Virus record (IMG/VR): IMGVR_UViG_3300033571_012802
Location: 1 to 57,304 of that record
Source of the DNA: a virus
Length of the DNA: 57,304 nt
Direction: 5' to 3' (one strand)
Within the stretch, counting starts at the first letter, position 1. Each line of letters starts with the position of its first letter. The notes under the pieces were generated by a model. It ran no database searches. It was not told the DNA's origin and saw only the letters and a list, made by a program, of their open reading frames with translations. The position numbers and the translations under genes are program-made. Positions 48,175-57,304 of the stretch are shown one piece after another.

Positions 48175-49335
48175 ATGCCGTCCATTCAAACAGCATCCAT
48201 ACCAGTGACCTCATTTCCGAATGAGTTCGTGTCGCCATGGGGCAATGACGAGGTGATTCCGCTTTACTCTTCAGTTCCTCTTAGGAGTCCAGTTGAGGGT
48301 TGTTTGCCCTGCGTGGTGTGTGGAAGTGTTATCGATAGAAGTGCAGTAATTGAAAAAGAACCTGATATAATTACTTTGACTCTTCAAGTACCACCACCGC
48401 CACCGCCACCACCTAAAACACCTGCACTAGTAACGAGTCTCCCGTATCAAGAAGTAGAATTTTCGGTTGTGGTATCGAACTATAGCGGGACAGAAAGATC
48501 TAATGTAATTGCATTCAATAATTTCGGAGGAGCTACGCTTATTGAATCTAACTACCCATACGTTGATGGTGGTTTTAATTTAGGGACTATTCTAGCGAAC
48601 TCTTCAGTAACTCTTGTGTATAAAACTCAGATGCCGTGGAACATGGTAGCTGATATTGTTGACGTCACTTCTATTCCAGATTTTGGCGACTACACCTCAG
48701 CCGTTAGTTTGCCTTTTGAACCTACTATTATATTCACTCCACCAGATCCAACTGGGTTTTTTGGCACTTATCAATGGAACAATCTTTCATACTGGTTTAA
48801 TCCAGATGGAACTCTTGCTAATAGAATTCCAAATTCATCGGACAATGTTATAACTCAAAATGCATCTTTCCCTATTGGAACTTCAACTCAAACAGATGTA
48901 GTAGTAAAAAATATGCTGATGGAGGTTATGCCGGGTAAACTTTCTCGCCTAAACAGATACTTCGGCTCAATAACTTGTAGTGAGAACATGTATTTGATGG
49001 GTAAAGACCTTACGGGAACTTTTCCGTTCACTTTCAGCATTGTTGCGGTAGAAACCTTGTCGGCACAAAATGTATTTTTGTATGGAAAATCGACTATTGG
49101 AAATTGCATTTCATGTTTTGGTTTTGTGTCTACTTGCAGCGGCAATTTTGAATTCAAAGACAAGTCCTCCGTTTTGGGTGGGGTTTACAATGGAAATTTT
49201 ACGCTTAGAGATGAGTCGTATATTTACTATCCAGACGAAACTACATTGAATGGAAATTTGGACGTCTATTCTCCAGTTAATCTACCCTTGAATGCAATTG
49301 TTGTTAATGGCACGACAACCTATCACGGGTACTAA
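48175..49335 (+). CDS. Receptor-binding tail protein 2, paralogue
   Basis: A 386-residue protein with the same N-terminal 60-residue attachment region as the preceding gene ('PVEGCLPCVVCGSV'), then a proline bridge (eight Pro) and an unrelated beta-rich body with 'YWFNPDGTLANRIPNSSDNV'. This looks like tandem receptor-binding proteins with a common virion socket and different heads. Confidence 0.7.
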   Translation: MPSIQTASIPVTSFPNEFVSPWGNDEVIPLYSSVPLRSPVEGCLPCVVCGSVIDRSAVIEKEPDIITLTLQVPPPPPPPPKTPALVTSLPYQEVEFSVVVSNYSGTERSNVIAFNNFGGATLIESNYPYVDGGFNLGTILANSSVTLVYKTQMPWNMVADIVDVTSIPDFGDYTSAVSLPFEPTIIFTPPDPTGFFGTYQWNNLSYWFNPDGTLANRIPNSSDNVITQNASFPIGTSTQTDVVVKNMLMEVMPGKLSRLNRYFGSITCSENMYLMGKDLTGTFPFTFSIVAVETLSAQNVFLYGKSTIGNCISCFGFVSTCSGNFEFKDKSSVLGGVYNGNFTLRDESYIYYPDETTLNGNLDVYSPVNLPLNAIVVNGTTTYHGY

Positions 49336-49352
49336 TCCCGCAGCAAAAATCT

Positions 49353-49736
49353 ATGAAATCCCAAGTAACCTACAAACTAGTCCCTCCCGGCACTCAGGAA
49401 TTCCAGCAACTCCAAACATTTGCCGAATCGTTCGATCATAAAATTGTCCCACATCCTCAAATAAATGTTTACGCGCACTACAGAGATGAGGTATGTTTTG
49501 GGTATTCTGACCACGTTTATATTCCAACCGTGTACCCTGCTTTCCATCCAGCTCTAACCAAGGCCAAAGACGTCATCCAAGTGATGTCGGACTGGCGTGC
49601 TCACGTGCAGCTTTCTGGAACTAACGGGTACATTGGAGTCCCCTCGCCAGATCACAGCGGACGCGCAAATTTCCCTCAATCCATCATGGAAAAACTAGGA
49701 CTCACTCGCTTGGAGCGCGAGGTCTACAGCCTCTAA
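49353..49736 (+). CDS. Hypothetical protein (127 aa)
   Basis: Mixed alpha/beta with 'NVYAHYRDEVCFGYSDHVYI' and 'PSPDHSGRANFPQSIMEKLG'. It resembles small tail-associated proteins in this position but no function is known. Confidence 0.5.
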   Translation: MKSQVTYKLVPPGTQEFQQLQTFAESFDHKIVPHPQINVYAHYRDEVCFGYSDHVYIPTVYPAFHPALTKAKDVIQVMSDWRAHVQLSGTNGYIGVPSPDHSGRANFPQSIMEKLGLTRLEREVYSL

Positions 49737-49741
49737 TTATC

Positions 49742-50614
49742 ATGGGCGGATCATCATCACCTTCAGCACCTCAAGTACAGGCACAAGATAACACACCTAT
49801 GTGGGCCATGCTGCAGATGCAGCAGAGTGGACAGAATCAGGCGATGCAAAATCGTGCTGACCTACTCAAGTACATGTCTCAAATTTCTCCTGCAGTCTCT
49901 TATACTGATGTCTGGGGACAGAAAGGAGCTGCAAATGTGGCGAAAGACGCTGCAGAGATCAACTACCGCAATCAGCAGTTAATGCAGAAGGCGCTTGATC
50001 CCCAAGGTTTCCAGATTGCCGAGGATACTCGCAACCGGGTAGCCCAGATGGTTAGTCCAGCTGCACAAAAGGCACTAGCCAATCAGCAGTTTGCCCAACG
50101 CACGTTGCCGGGGATGTACAGCACTGGTCTTAATCCTCGCTCCACGATTTATGGAAGTGGATTGTTCGATGCCAACACGCTTCAGGGTCTCCAACTTCAG
50201 CAACAACTTGTCAATATTGGACAAGGATACGGGGCCGCAAATCCAGCGCCGAAGGTTGGAATTGATCCCGGCATTGCCGCCTCAATTGCTTCTCAGGAAG
50301 GGGCACGTGCTGCTGATCGTGCGAATGCATTTACACAAAACCTTTTCCAAGGTGCTGGCAACCTTCAGCAGGGCTACGAGCAAGGAATGAACAGTCTCTA
50401 CAGCAACATGGGACAAGCGGTTCAAACTGATGCGGCCAACCAATTGGCATCTCGAAATGCAATGCAAGGACTAGGTGCTCAATCGTCTAGTAACCAATGG
50501 GGTAAAGCCGCTGCTGGCGCAGCTAGCGGTGCTGCCATGGGCACGATGGTTGCACCGGGATGGGGCACAGCCGTCGGTGGACTTGCTGGAGGTCTTGGAG
50601 GATATTTATCTTAA
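49742..50614 (+). CDS. Internal virion/ejection protein with membrane-like C-terminus
   Basis: A 290-residue protein, starting 'MGGSSSPSAPQVQAQDNTPM', Gln/Ala-rich helices, and a C-terminal 'AAAGAASGAAMGTMVAPGWG' Gly/Ala membrane-type segment. Layout and position parallel T7 gp14-like proteins that insert in the outer membrane during DNA ejection. Assignment is by analogy. Confidence 0.65.
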   Translation: MGGSSSPSAPQVQAQDNTPMWAMLQMQQSGQNQAMQNRADLLKYMSQISPAVSYTDVWGQKGAANVAKDAAEINYRNQQLMQKALDPQGFQIAEDTRNRVAQMVSPAAQKALANQQFAQRTLPGMYSTGLNPRSTIYGSGLFDANTLQGLQLQQQLVNIGQGYGAANPAPKVGIDPGIAASIASQEGARAADRANAFTQNLFQGAGNLQQGYEQGMNSLYSNMGQAVQTDAANQLASRNAMQGLGAQSSSNQWGKAAAGAASGAAMGTMVAPGWGTAVGGLAGGLGGYLS

Positions 50615-50693
50615 TTTGTTGTTGATAAAAAACTCAATTTGTCCTACAAATAATCACAACTTTAACAACTAACCCCTAACCAATTAAAATATC

Positions 50694-51215
50694 ATGGGCG
50701 GATCAAAAGGCGGAGGCGGAAACGATTATGCTTATCAGCAGCAACAGCTGCAACAGCAGCAACAAATGATGCAAATGATGCAGCGCCAGCAAGAGGCGGC
50801 TGCGGCTGCTGCTCGTGAAGCACAGCGTCAAGCTGCTATTCAAGCTCAAAATCAATCCAATCAGCAGATGGCTAATCAAAGCCAGCAGGCCGTTGGACAA
50901 TATTTGAGTCAGCAGAATCAACTTCAAAAAGGTCAAGATCTTGCTGCCACTCAGGCCGCTTCTCAATCAGCAGCGGGCGCTGGTGGAGCTGCTACTGGCG
51001 GTGGGTTTGACATCAACAAGTCCAAGGAGCAGGCGCTATCCAATCTCGGTGCAGGTTCAAGTGGAATGCCAACAACGGCAGCAAACCAAGTTGGTGGGGG
51101 TGGATCTACGATGAATCCCGCACTTGCTGGACAAGCCGCAATGGTCAATCAAGCCTCTCAAGCCAATCAGTTCACGATGCCTTCAATGGCCGGGATCACT
51201 TTCGGAGGATCCTAA
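50694..51215 (+). CDS. Gln-rich internal virion protein
   Basis: A 173-residue protein starting 'MGGSKGGGGND', then a Gln/Met/Ala coiled-coil (Gln-rich from about 14 to 75) and a Gly/Ser/Ala tail. It has no catalytic motif. Position and composition fit an ejection or core protein. A 79-base A/T-rich gap precedes it. Confidence 0.6.
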   Translation: MGGSKGGGGNDYAYQQQQLQQQQQMMQMMQRQQEAAAAAAREAQRQAAIQAQNQSNQQMANQSQQAVGQYLSQQNQLQKGQDLAATQAASQSAAGAGGAATGGGFDINKSKEQALSNLGAGSSGMPTTAANQVGGGGSTMNPALAGQAAMVNQASQANQFTMPSMAGITFGGS

Positions 51216-51227
51216 TCCCCTCCGTTA

Positions 51228-52946
51228 ATGGCTTTCGACACCTCTGGCTTTAACTTGAATCTAGGGCAGGAGCAGGCAATTGTGCCTTCTCTTGCTGGCC
51301 TAACTCCATACGCTCCCAACTTTCAGGGGCTAGCGTGGAAGCCTGCAGATATTAAGGTTCCTGAGTTGCCAGAAAAAGGAATTGGAGACGTTCTTCGAGA
51401 GATTGGATCTGGAATTTCCGTCGCCTACAAAGGCATGAAGGACGACAAGAAAGAAGCTGCTAGAAATGCCCTAGATCGTGCGAAGTTGGCGGCTACCGAG
51501 AGTAGGGATGCTGCTCGCGAAGCGAGGGCCGAACAAACTCATGCTGATTCCATGGCGATGCAGAGTGCAAACTTGGCCGTGTCTCAGGGTCAGTTAAGCC
51601 TAGCGCAACAAAGACAAGCCGATAAAATGGGTGGATCCGCTGATTACAGCGAGTATATTGAAAATACTGAAGTCGGGGACAGAATTAGAGATGTCACACC
51701 CAAAGCATTCCAAGAACAAGAAACTCCTCAGTACTTCCCCGGATCAAAACTTGAACTTGGTGCTCCAACTCCTCAAGTCGATGAACCGGGGGTCTCATTT
51801 GATGGCGGGAATAATCTTGGAGCTCTATCTGCTCCAGTAGTGATGCCTCCGCAGGAGGATCAACGATATGCCGCGTTGCGAGAGATGGGCGGAAGTGTTT
51901 CTCCTTTTAGCGTAGCTAGCACCGAGGGGGCTGGAGCGCCCGCACCAATACCAAGTCTTCCATACTCGTTGCAAGGCGGAGCGCCAAAGCCACTAGCTGA
52001 TGTACAGATTCCTAGCACGAGAGAGCTATACGCTGGGTCTGAATTCTCTCCAACGCCGATTCCAACTTACGGAAGCGCCGTACAAGAACCTTCTGCAGCT
52101 AGTGGCGCTGCGCCACAACCTTCAAGGTCTCCAATCGTAGCGTTTCCAATATCTGATCCCAAGGGGGGAGTTCTCGGCTACGCGTACTACGACAAGGTAT
52201 CTAGGAAGTTGATACCGGGTTCCTACGTCGCGGAGTCAAAACCTTCGACCGCACCCCTTGCTGATGCTGATATTCCACAAGGATTCCGACCTAAGTCGAT
52301 GTCTGTAAATGCAAAGGGAGAAAAAAGTTATACCTACGAGCCGAAAACAGCCGAGCTAAGTGAGGGACAAGCACGACTACTAAACTCATTGCGGGATGAC
52401 TACAAGTCAGACCCCTTCATCAAAGCAGCCCAAGATGCTGTTGGGTCTCAAGGAATCATTGAACAATCCCTCTCGGAACAGAATGGTTTTGGAGATATCA
52501 TGGCAATCAACGCCATGCAAAGGATGATTGATCCGGGAGTAGCCGTTCGTGAAGGTGACGTAAGACTGATCCAAGATGCAATCCCACGCCTAGAGCGCAT
52601 GGGCCTGAAAGCTAAGAATTGGTTCATCGGCGATCAGCTGACACCTGAAGTTCGTACTCAGATGATGACCTTGGCATCCAAGACTGCGGACAAGCGTTCC
52701 GCTCTAGCCAATGAAAGATCAATTCCAAAGTTCAAGCAATCAGCGGAGAAGATTGGGCTTGATTTCAATTTGGTAGGCGAAGATTTCCCTGTAAAATCAA
52801 AGAAATTCCAAAAAGACTACATAGCAAGACAAACGGAACTTGACTCGCTAATCAAAGAAATCGATTCTTCTAAGGATCAGAATTCCGCTGACATTCTTGC
52901 TAAGAAAAAGAAAGCGGAACAACTTTACCTCCTTCAAAAGAAATAA
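51228..52946 (+). CDS. Internal virion protein (572 aa)
   Basis: An N-terminal 'FDTSGFNLNLGQEQAIVPSL' segment, a coiled coil (residues 75-130, 'ALDRAKLAATESRDAAREAR'), a long Pro/Ser/Ala-rich disordered middle, and a helical C-terminal third with 'QSLSEQNGFGDIMAINAMQR' and a Lys-rich end. It would be an ejected core protein by position and layout. No enzymatic motif is recognised. Confidence 0.6.
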   Translation: MAFDTSGFNLNLGQEQAIVPSLAGLTPYAPNFQGLAWKPADIKVPELPEKGIGDVLREIGSGISVAYKGMKDDKKEAARNALDRAKLAATESRDAAREARAEQTHADSMAMQSANLAVSQGQLSLAQQRQADKMGGSADYSEYIENTEVGDRIRDVTPKAFQEQETPQYFPGSKLELGAPTPQVDEPGVSFDGGNNLGALSAPVVMPPQEDQRYAALREMGGSVSPFSVASTEGAGAPAPIPSLPYSLQGGAPKPLADVQIPSTRELYAGSEFSPTPIPTYGSAVQEPSAASGAAPQPSRSPIVAFPISDPKGGVLGYAYYDKVSRKLIPGSYVAESKPSTAPLADADIPQGFRPKSMSVNAKGEKSYTYEPKTAELSEGQARLLNSLRDDYKSDPFIKAAQDAVGSQGIIEQSLSEQNGFGDIMAINAMQRMIDPGVAVREGDVRLIQDAIPRLERMGLKAKNWFIGDQLTPEVRTQMMTLASKTADKRSALANERSIPKFKQSAEKIGLDFNLVGEDFPVKSKKFQKDYIARQTELDSLIKEIDSSKDQNSADILAKKKKAEQLYLLQKK

Positions 52947-52952
52947 TCAGTC

Positions 52953-55900
52953 ATGGGATTCCTCAACGAACTTGAAGACAAGCACTCTCAAGAGACTCCC
53001 AAGAAAGAAGATCCTGCAAAACCTGCATCATCTATCGGATTTCTAGGTGAGTTAGAGAGCAAGCATTCTGGAGAAGTAGCATCTGCTCCCTCATCCTTTC
53101 TCGGCGAGCTGGAACAAAAGAACGACACAGACCCAACATCTCTTCGAGAGAGAAAGTCGAGGGGCGAACCTCTTTCCACAGAACAGGAGCGAGTTGTATT
53201 TGATGCAGACCGAGCACGTAGTGCCGGGGAACAGGCTTCTGCAATAGGCAAGGGAGTCTTTACTAGCCTCAGTGAGATGGTTCCTCAAGCCTTTGAGGGA
53301 ACAAAGAAAATCATTGGCGCTAGCAAAGACTTGACCAAACAAATTGGAATCAAGTACCTAGATCTCAATCCAATTGTTCCTGAGATTGCAGTCAACTACA
53401 TTGCTGGCAATACCGCAGAAGAGCGAAAAGCAGAGCTAGAAAAAGCGGCCAAGAAAGAAGCTGACGTCGTTAGGTCGGCTGCGTCTGGCGCGGTTCAGGC
53501 TGGCGAAGAAGTAATTAACGAAGCTGCACGCGGAGCGTTCTTTGGCACGCCGCTTACAGATCTCATTCAGGAGTACCCCGCTGGCAAGTTTGCATTTGAA
53601 GCCATGAAGGCTGGTGGCCCGGTAGCACTAGCCAGTGAAGCACTTAGTGGAAAGATTTTTGGAGAGCCACTAGTTGACGTGCAGCCGATCACGAAGGACG
53701 AATCGTTCCAGAGGTCGTTGAATCGTGAAAGCATGCGTCAGCAGGAGCAGCAGGAGTACAAAGATTTACCCGAAAGAACTACCGCAGCATTGGTAAAGCT
53801 GGCTGAAAGTTCCGCTGGATCTCTGCTTGGAAAATCCTTGGGAGTTCCTTCCGACGAGCAGTTCCAGAAAGACCTTGTTCAGGAGTTAAAAAATAACGCG
53901 ATCGTTCCCGACAAAGATATCGCCATGATCGGCAATATGTTGAGCCCGCTGGATCCTACCTTTGTCTTGGCTGGGCCGTTGGCAAGGGCATCCTCAAAGG
54001 CATTCGACCTAGCGTCGCAAGCTGGCCTCCGAGCTCTTACTAAGCCAACTATTGCTGGAGTGAACCCTCTTGAGGGATTAGGAAAAGTGATACGATTCGG
54101 CGGAGAGGGAACACAAAAGGCAGCTAGAAAGTTAAGCGATTTCCTTACTGGATCTGAAGATAGCTTTATTGGAAAGCTAGCGGATCCAGTTGTGGCAGTC
54201 ACTCGACGCCCCGGAATGATAGTTGAGGGGGCTGGAAGGGCTCTTAGGGACATAGGACGTCAAATTGACGACGTTGGAATCCGCTCTCGCACAGGAATAA
54301 TTGAGAGGGCTGGACAGGACGTACGTTCTGGGGATTTCATGCGTACTGTCTTTGGCCCCGGCACCGAGAAGGCTCAAGCCAAAGCACTCAAAGCAGCCGA
54401 AAAACTTGCTGGGGAAGGTGAAGAGATGGGCGCGGCTGCACCAGCATCCATCTCAAAGCGTCGTGCAGCCGCTAGGACTGCGGACTGGGTATTCCGACAA
54501 GCCGAAGCCGTAGCACGTTATGGGACAAGCGGAGCGGCCATTGGAACCGCTCTCGGCCTGCCAGATATTGAGAACGCGGAGATGCTAGGACAGGTGGCAA
54601 CTACTGGAGCCATGGTCGGAACTATCGGGGCTGCTAGACTCGGAGAGAAAGGCGCTAAACTAGTCGATCCTAGGGTTTCGCTGAAAGGAAAGATCGACGC
54701 TATTTTAGCCGACGATCCTGTCTCAAGGCGAGCTGACGAAGACGCCGACATAGAGCGTTTCAGAAATACTGCTTCACCAGACATCATTAATAAGGCCGAC
54801 GAATTCGGAAACATTAATTCCGTTCTGCAATCTTTTGACGGCCATATCCAGAATCTAGTCGATCAACGCAACCAAGCAATTGCTCGTGGAGAGAACGACG
54901 TCGCAGCCGGGATGGATCTTGAAATTAAGAAGACCTCAGATAGCAAAGATGCAGTCTCAAAGATGACTCCAGACGCCATGAAGGAGTACCAACGCCGGGT
55001 TGACCTAACGCTCGCTGACGCGTTAGACCAAGCCAAAACTACTGGCGAGGCGGTGGGTCTCAACAACATTGAGATCAAGCTGCTCTCTCCAGTTGAGATG
55101 CTGGGACACCTTCGCGACAAGTGGGGCACAACCCTAACGAACGCCGAATACGTTTTGCAGTCGTTAGCTGGGAACAACGACCTGAGCGACGCGGATCAGC
55201 AGAAACTCAATCAGGCGACGGAGACCATCAACCAGTTCAACTCCATGTATCAAACCGCGATGGGACAGCGGGGATACGCCATGTCTGACAACACATATTC
55301 GGATAGCCCCATGCATTTGCGTCCAGCAAATCTAAAGACGCCTTCGGTTGTGATTAATTCTGAACTAGTCAAGAGTCAGCTCGGAAACAATCTGTACGCA
55401 ACCTTGACGCACGAGGTCAATCACGCACTGAGGAATTTCAAAGAAGTCAAATCCATGATGGCTCCGCTAGAGGAGTACTTGTTTGGCCGAAAGGTTCAGA
55501 ACGCTGATGGAAGCATCACCGAAATATCGAAAGGAATTTACGACGACGCTGCGATCGATCGCATGGGCGATTACTACGCGGAGCTCTTGGGCGGAGACAA
55601 GTGGAAGGCTGGGTTTGCTACCGAGGGACAGTTCAGGAATTACATCAAGGAAGAGATTCTTTCGGAAGCCGCTGGCTTGTCATCTAATACGGCTAACCTT
55701 CGCGCTGACTTGGATTCACCGGGTCAAGCCTTCGTCGATTGGGCTGCTACCTCGAACAAGAATACTTTGATCGGAAAGCTGCGTGATGCACTTGGTCTCA
55801 AGGGTGTCTTGTTAGACGACACGGGAAGGATCTCGGACATTCTGGGGGAAACAATCTCACCAGAAGTTCTAGCGCTTACTCGTCAGTTCCAGCGCCAGCT

Positions 55901-57304
55901 CAGAGACTACAACGGATCATTGTCGCAAGTCACTTCCGCTACCGGGCCAGAAGTTACGATCTCGGCTCCTGAGCTGCTATCGAGCAAAATTCTTCAGAAC
56001 AAATATCGTGGCCTAGACATCTGGCAAAAGGAGCAGGTGCTTACGATCAAGGACGACGAAGGAAACGTAGTCAACGAAATCGTGGTTCCTAAGTCCGCGT
56101 CTCTCGATCCGCTTGTAGGACAATATCGCCTCGAAGATGGCATGCTTGTGGATGAGAACGGCAACAAGATGCAGATCGCTCCTGAGATCGCTGCAGCTAA
56201 CCTTCCGAACAACACCAACATCTCCGTTGATCAAAGAATTGCTAGAAACCCGGACGGGTCTCCCAAGATCCTATCGAATCAAGAGATTCAGGCACGCGCT
56301 AGGAAGCGCGGAGAGGTGCTGAAAAATGCTATCGAGGGCGCTACGGAGGATGGATCGACAAACCGAGTTCGTCCTGTTGGAGATAACGAGTACGCTGGCA
56401 TCCTGAGCCCGACTCAGCTACAGGCGATCTTGGCGCTTCCTAATGACATCGTGGCTCCTGAGTTGAAGCGCAAGATTGCAGCCTTCAACGAGACAGCTCT
56501 ACGTAAGGACGGCACACGAATGATCGTCGAGTACCAAGCAGCGATGAAGGGCGGAAAGTACAAGGCGCTTGCACCCAAGATCCGTGACGTCGTGCCTTTC
56601 GGATTCCGCATCACGAAAGATGGTAACTTCCTAGCGACTACAATTTCTGTCAGCAGAATTTTCGACAAGATCAACGATTGGGCAAAGCCCAATAGAAACA
56701 GGCTGAACCTTTGGAACGGCGACACCAACGCGTTGTGGGAAGACATCCTGCACGTCCTTAAAAATCACCAGAAGGGCGAGCGCGGAGAAGTTGGATTGGA
56801 CGTTGATCCAGCCATGGCGATGCTCAAGAAGAATCGAATCAACGACATCTTCAATCTCTTCGACAAGGCTACTGAGTCGAAGAATCCCGATCGTTCCGTA
56901 AGCAAGACCCGGAAAGGTCAGGACTCCATCGACCGCGTGATCATGGGAATGAGGATGGATCGTGTGAACGACTTCCAGATTTCAAACGCTCAGAAGCTCC
57001 CCGTAGACTACGGCAAGATCAAAGAGAACTACATGCCGAACGTGCCTGTAGACGTCGTCCAGAATAATGTTGCCGAGGAAGGCGGCTTAGGTTATAAAGA
57101 ATCTCCAACCATTAAATATCGTGAACCAAAATACGAAACCACCAACCCCCCAAGACTGGGATACATCGATCCGCGAACTACAGAGGAAGGTCGAAGAGTC
57201 CTCAGCGAGAGTCCGATCCTCGCGCAAGCATACGACGCCCTTGAAAGAGCGTCTGAGGCTGGCGGAGATCAGCGCCCAACTTCAGGGTCTTCGGTAATAC
57301 CAGC
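52953..57304 (+). CDS. Giant internal virion protein with HExxH motif (3' truncated)
   Basis: The frame opens at ATG 52953 and stays open to the window end (1450 codons). Three N-terminal copies of 'FL[NG]ELExK[HN]' lie at residues 3-11, 30-38 and 49-57. Helical, Ala/Lys-rich segments follow, then 'TLTHEVNHALRNF' with HEVNH at 820-824, a zinc-peptidase motif. Later parts are mixed and may include further enzymatic domains beyond the edge. It likely enters the cell with the DNA, like the large ejection proteins of T7- or N4-type phages. Confidence 0.75.
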   Translation, partial: MGFLNELEDKHSQETPKKEDPAKPASSIGFLGELESKHSGEVASAPSSFLGELEQKNDTDPTSLRERKSRGEPLSTEQERVVFDADRARSAGEQASAIGKGVFTSLSEMVPQAFEGTKKIIGASKDLTKQIGIKYLDLNPIVPEIAVNYIAGNTAEERKAELEKAAKKEADVVRSAASGAVQAGEEVINEAARGAFFGTPLTDLIQEYPAGKFAFEAMKAGGPVALASEALSGKIFGEPLVDVQPITKDESFQRSLNRESMRQQEQQEYKDLPERTTAALVKLAESSAGSLLGKSLGVPSDEQFQKDLVQELKNNAIVPDKDIAMIGNMLSPLDPTFVLAGPLARASSKAFDLASQAGLRALTKPTIAGVNPLEGLGKVIRFGGEGTQKAARKLSDFLTGSEDSFIGKLADPVVAVTRRPGMIVEGAGRALRDIGRQIDDVGIRSRTGIIERAGQDVRSGDFMRTVFGPGTEKAQAKALKAAEKLAGEGEEMGAAAPASISKRRAAARTADWVFRQAEAVARYGTSGAAIGTALGLPDIENAEMLGQVATTGAMVGTIGAARLGEKGAKLVDPRVSLKGKIDAILADDPVSRRADEDADIERFRNTASPDIINKADEFGNINSVLQSFDGHIQNLVDQRNQAIARGENDVAAGMDLEIKKTSDSKDAVSKMTPDAMKEYQRRVDLTLADALDQAKTTGEAVGLNNIEIKLLSPVEMLGHLRDKWGTTLTNAEYVLQSLAGNNDLSDADQQKLNQATETINQFNSMYQTAMGQRGYAMSDNTYSDSPMHLRPANLKTPSVVINSELVKSQLGNNLYATLTHEVNHALRNFKEVKSMMAPLEEYLFGRKVQNADGSITEISKGIYDDAAIDRMGDYYAELLGGDKWKAGFATEGQFRNYIKEEILSEAAGLSSNTANLRADLDSPGQAFVDWAATSNKNTLIGKLRDALGLKGVLLDDTGRISDILGETISPEVLALTRQFQRQLRDYNGSLSQVTSATGPEVTISAPELLSSKILQNKYRGLDIWQKEQVLTIKDDEGNVVNEIVVPKSASLDPLVGQYRLEDGMLVDENGNKMQIAPEIAAANLPNNTNISVDQRIARNPDGSPKILSNQEIQARARKRGEVLKNAIEGATEDGSTNRVRPVGDNEYAGILSPTQLQAILALPNDIVAPELKRKIAAFNETALRKDGTRMIVEYQAAMKGGKYKALAPKIRDVVPFGFRITKDGNFLATTISVSRIFDKINDWAKPNRNRLNLWNGDTNALWEDILHVLKNHQKGERGEVGLDVDPAMAMLKKNRINDIFNLFDKATESKNPDRSVSKTRKGQDSIDRVIMGMRMDRVNDFQISNAQKLPVDYGKIKENYMPNVPVDVVQNNVAEEGGLGYKESPTIKYREPKYETTNPPRLGYIDPRTTEEGRRVLSESPILAQAYDALERASEAGGDQRPTSGSSVIP

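Noticed and set aside
1-57304. CRISPR array
   Set aside because: I found no regularly spaced repeat-spacer pattern; the repeats at 15.8-16.7 kb are short and irregular.
1-57304. Genes on the minus strand
   Set aside because: All minus-strand frames lie antisense to well-supported + strand genes and have arginine/serine/leucine-rich shadow composition.
1-57304. Phage-encoded single-subunit RNA polymerase or integrase
   Set aside because: No protein in the window shows T7-type polymerase or recombinase motifs. The truncated 3' giant protein might hold more domains outside the window.

Overview
The window is one continuous segment of a tailed double-stranded DNA phage (Caudoviricetes), most likely podovirus-like. 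It has a large terminase, portal, scaffold, capsid protein, T7-style tail-tube adaptor and nozzle proteins, and a run of Gln/Ala/Gly-rich internal (ejected) virion proteins. No tape-measure, sheath, baseplate or integrase gene is visible. Every gene I accept is on the + strand. The host cannot be named, but a lipoprotein-type spanin points to a bacterium with an outer membrane. Many starts have no clear Shine-Dalgarno sequence. Both window edges cut genes (position 2 and position 57304).

Layout. Positions 1-15.8 kb are the early/replication arm: a DUF932-like protein, small Zn-binding and membrane proteins, a RuvC-like resolvase, a dNMP kinase, an SF2 helicase, a Cas4/RecB-like nuclease, a putative ssDNA-binding protein, a family A DNA polymerase, a dCMP deaminase and a primase-helicase. 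About 15 tightly overlapping small genes follow. Positions 15.76-16.90 kb are non-coding and rich in repeats (inverted AAGTGG clusters, a CGG tract, a duplicated G-rich block) and separate the early arm from packaging. Positions 16.9-19.7 kb hold a small virion-type gene and TerS/TerL. Positions 19.75-22.1 kb hold two tRNAs (Met-CAT, Gln-TTG), two small basic proteins, an AT-rich HNH endonuclease gene and about 1 kb of non-coding DNA. That DNA is full of perfect hairpins and ends in a strong intrinsic terminator. I read it as a large structured RNA, possibly of the GOLLD/ROOL type.

Positions 22.1-57.3 kb are the morphogenesis and lysis arm. It runs portal, scaffold, a five-gene glycosyltransferase/methyltransferase cassette, major capsid protein, several small appendage or fibre proteins, a compact lysis cassette (holin candidates, u-spanin, endolysin), an endonuclease VII-like gene and a small zincin. 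It continues with a fibre with a repetitive shaft, a tail adaptor enlarged by about 830 residues of internal repeats, a tail nozzle and two tandem receptor-binding paralogues. It ends with ejection proteins, the last of which runs off the window (more than 1450 aa, with an HExxH motif).

The best candidates for something undescribed are the large structured RNA at 21.06-22.07 kb, the iteron-like intergenic region at 15.8-16.8 kb, the duplicated gene tail around the HNH gene, the shared promoter motif that would give leaderless mRNAs, and the modular tail adaptor.
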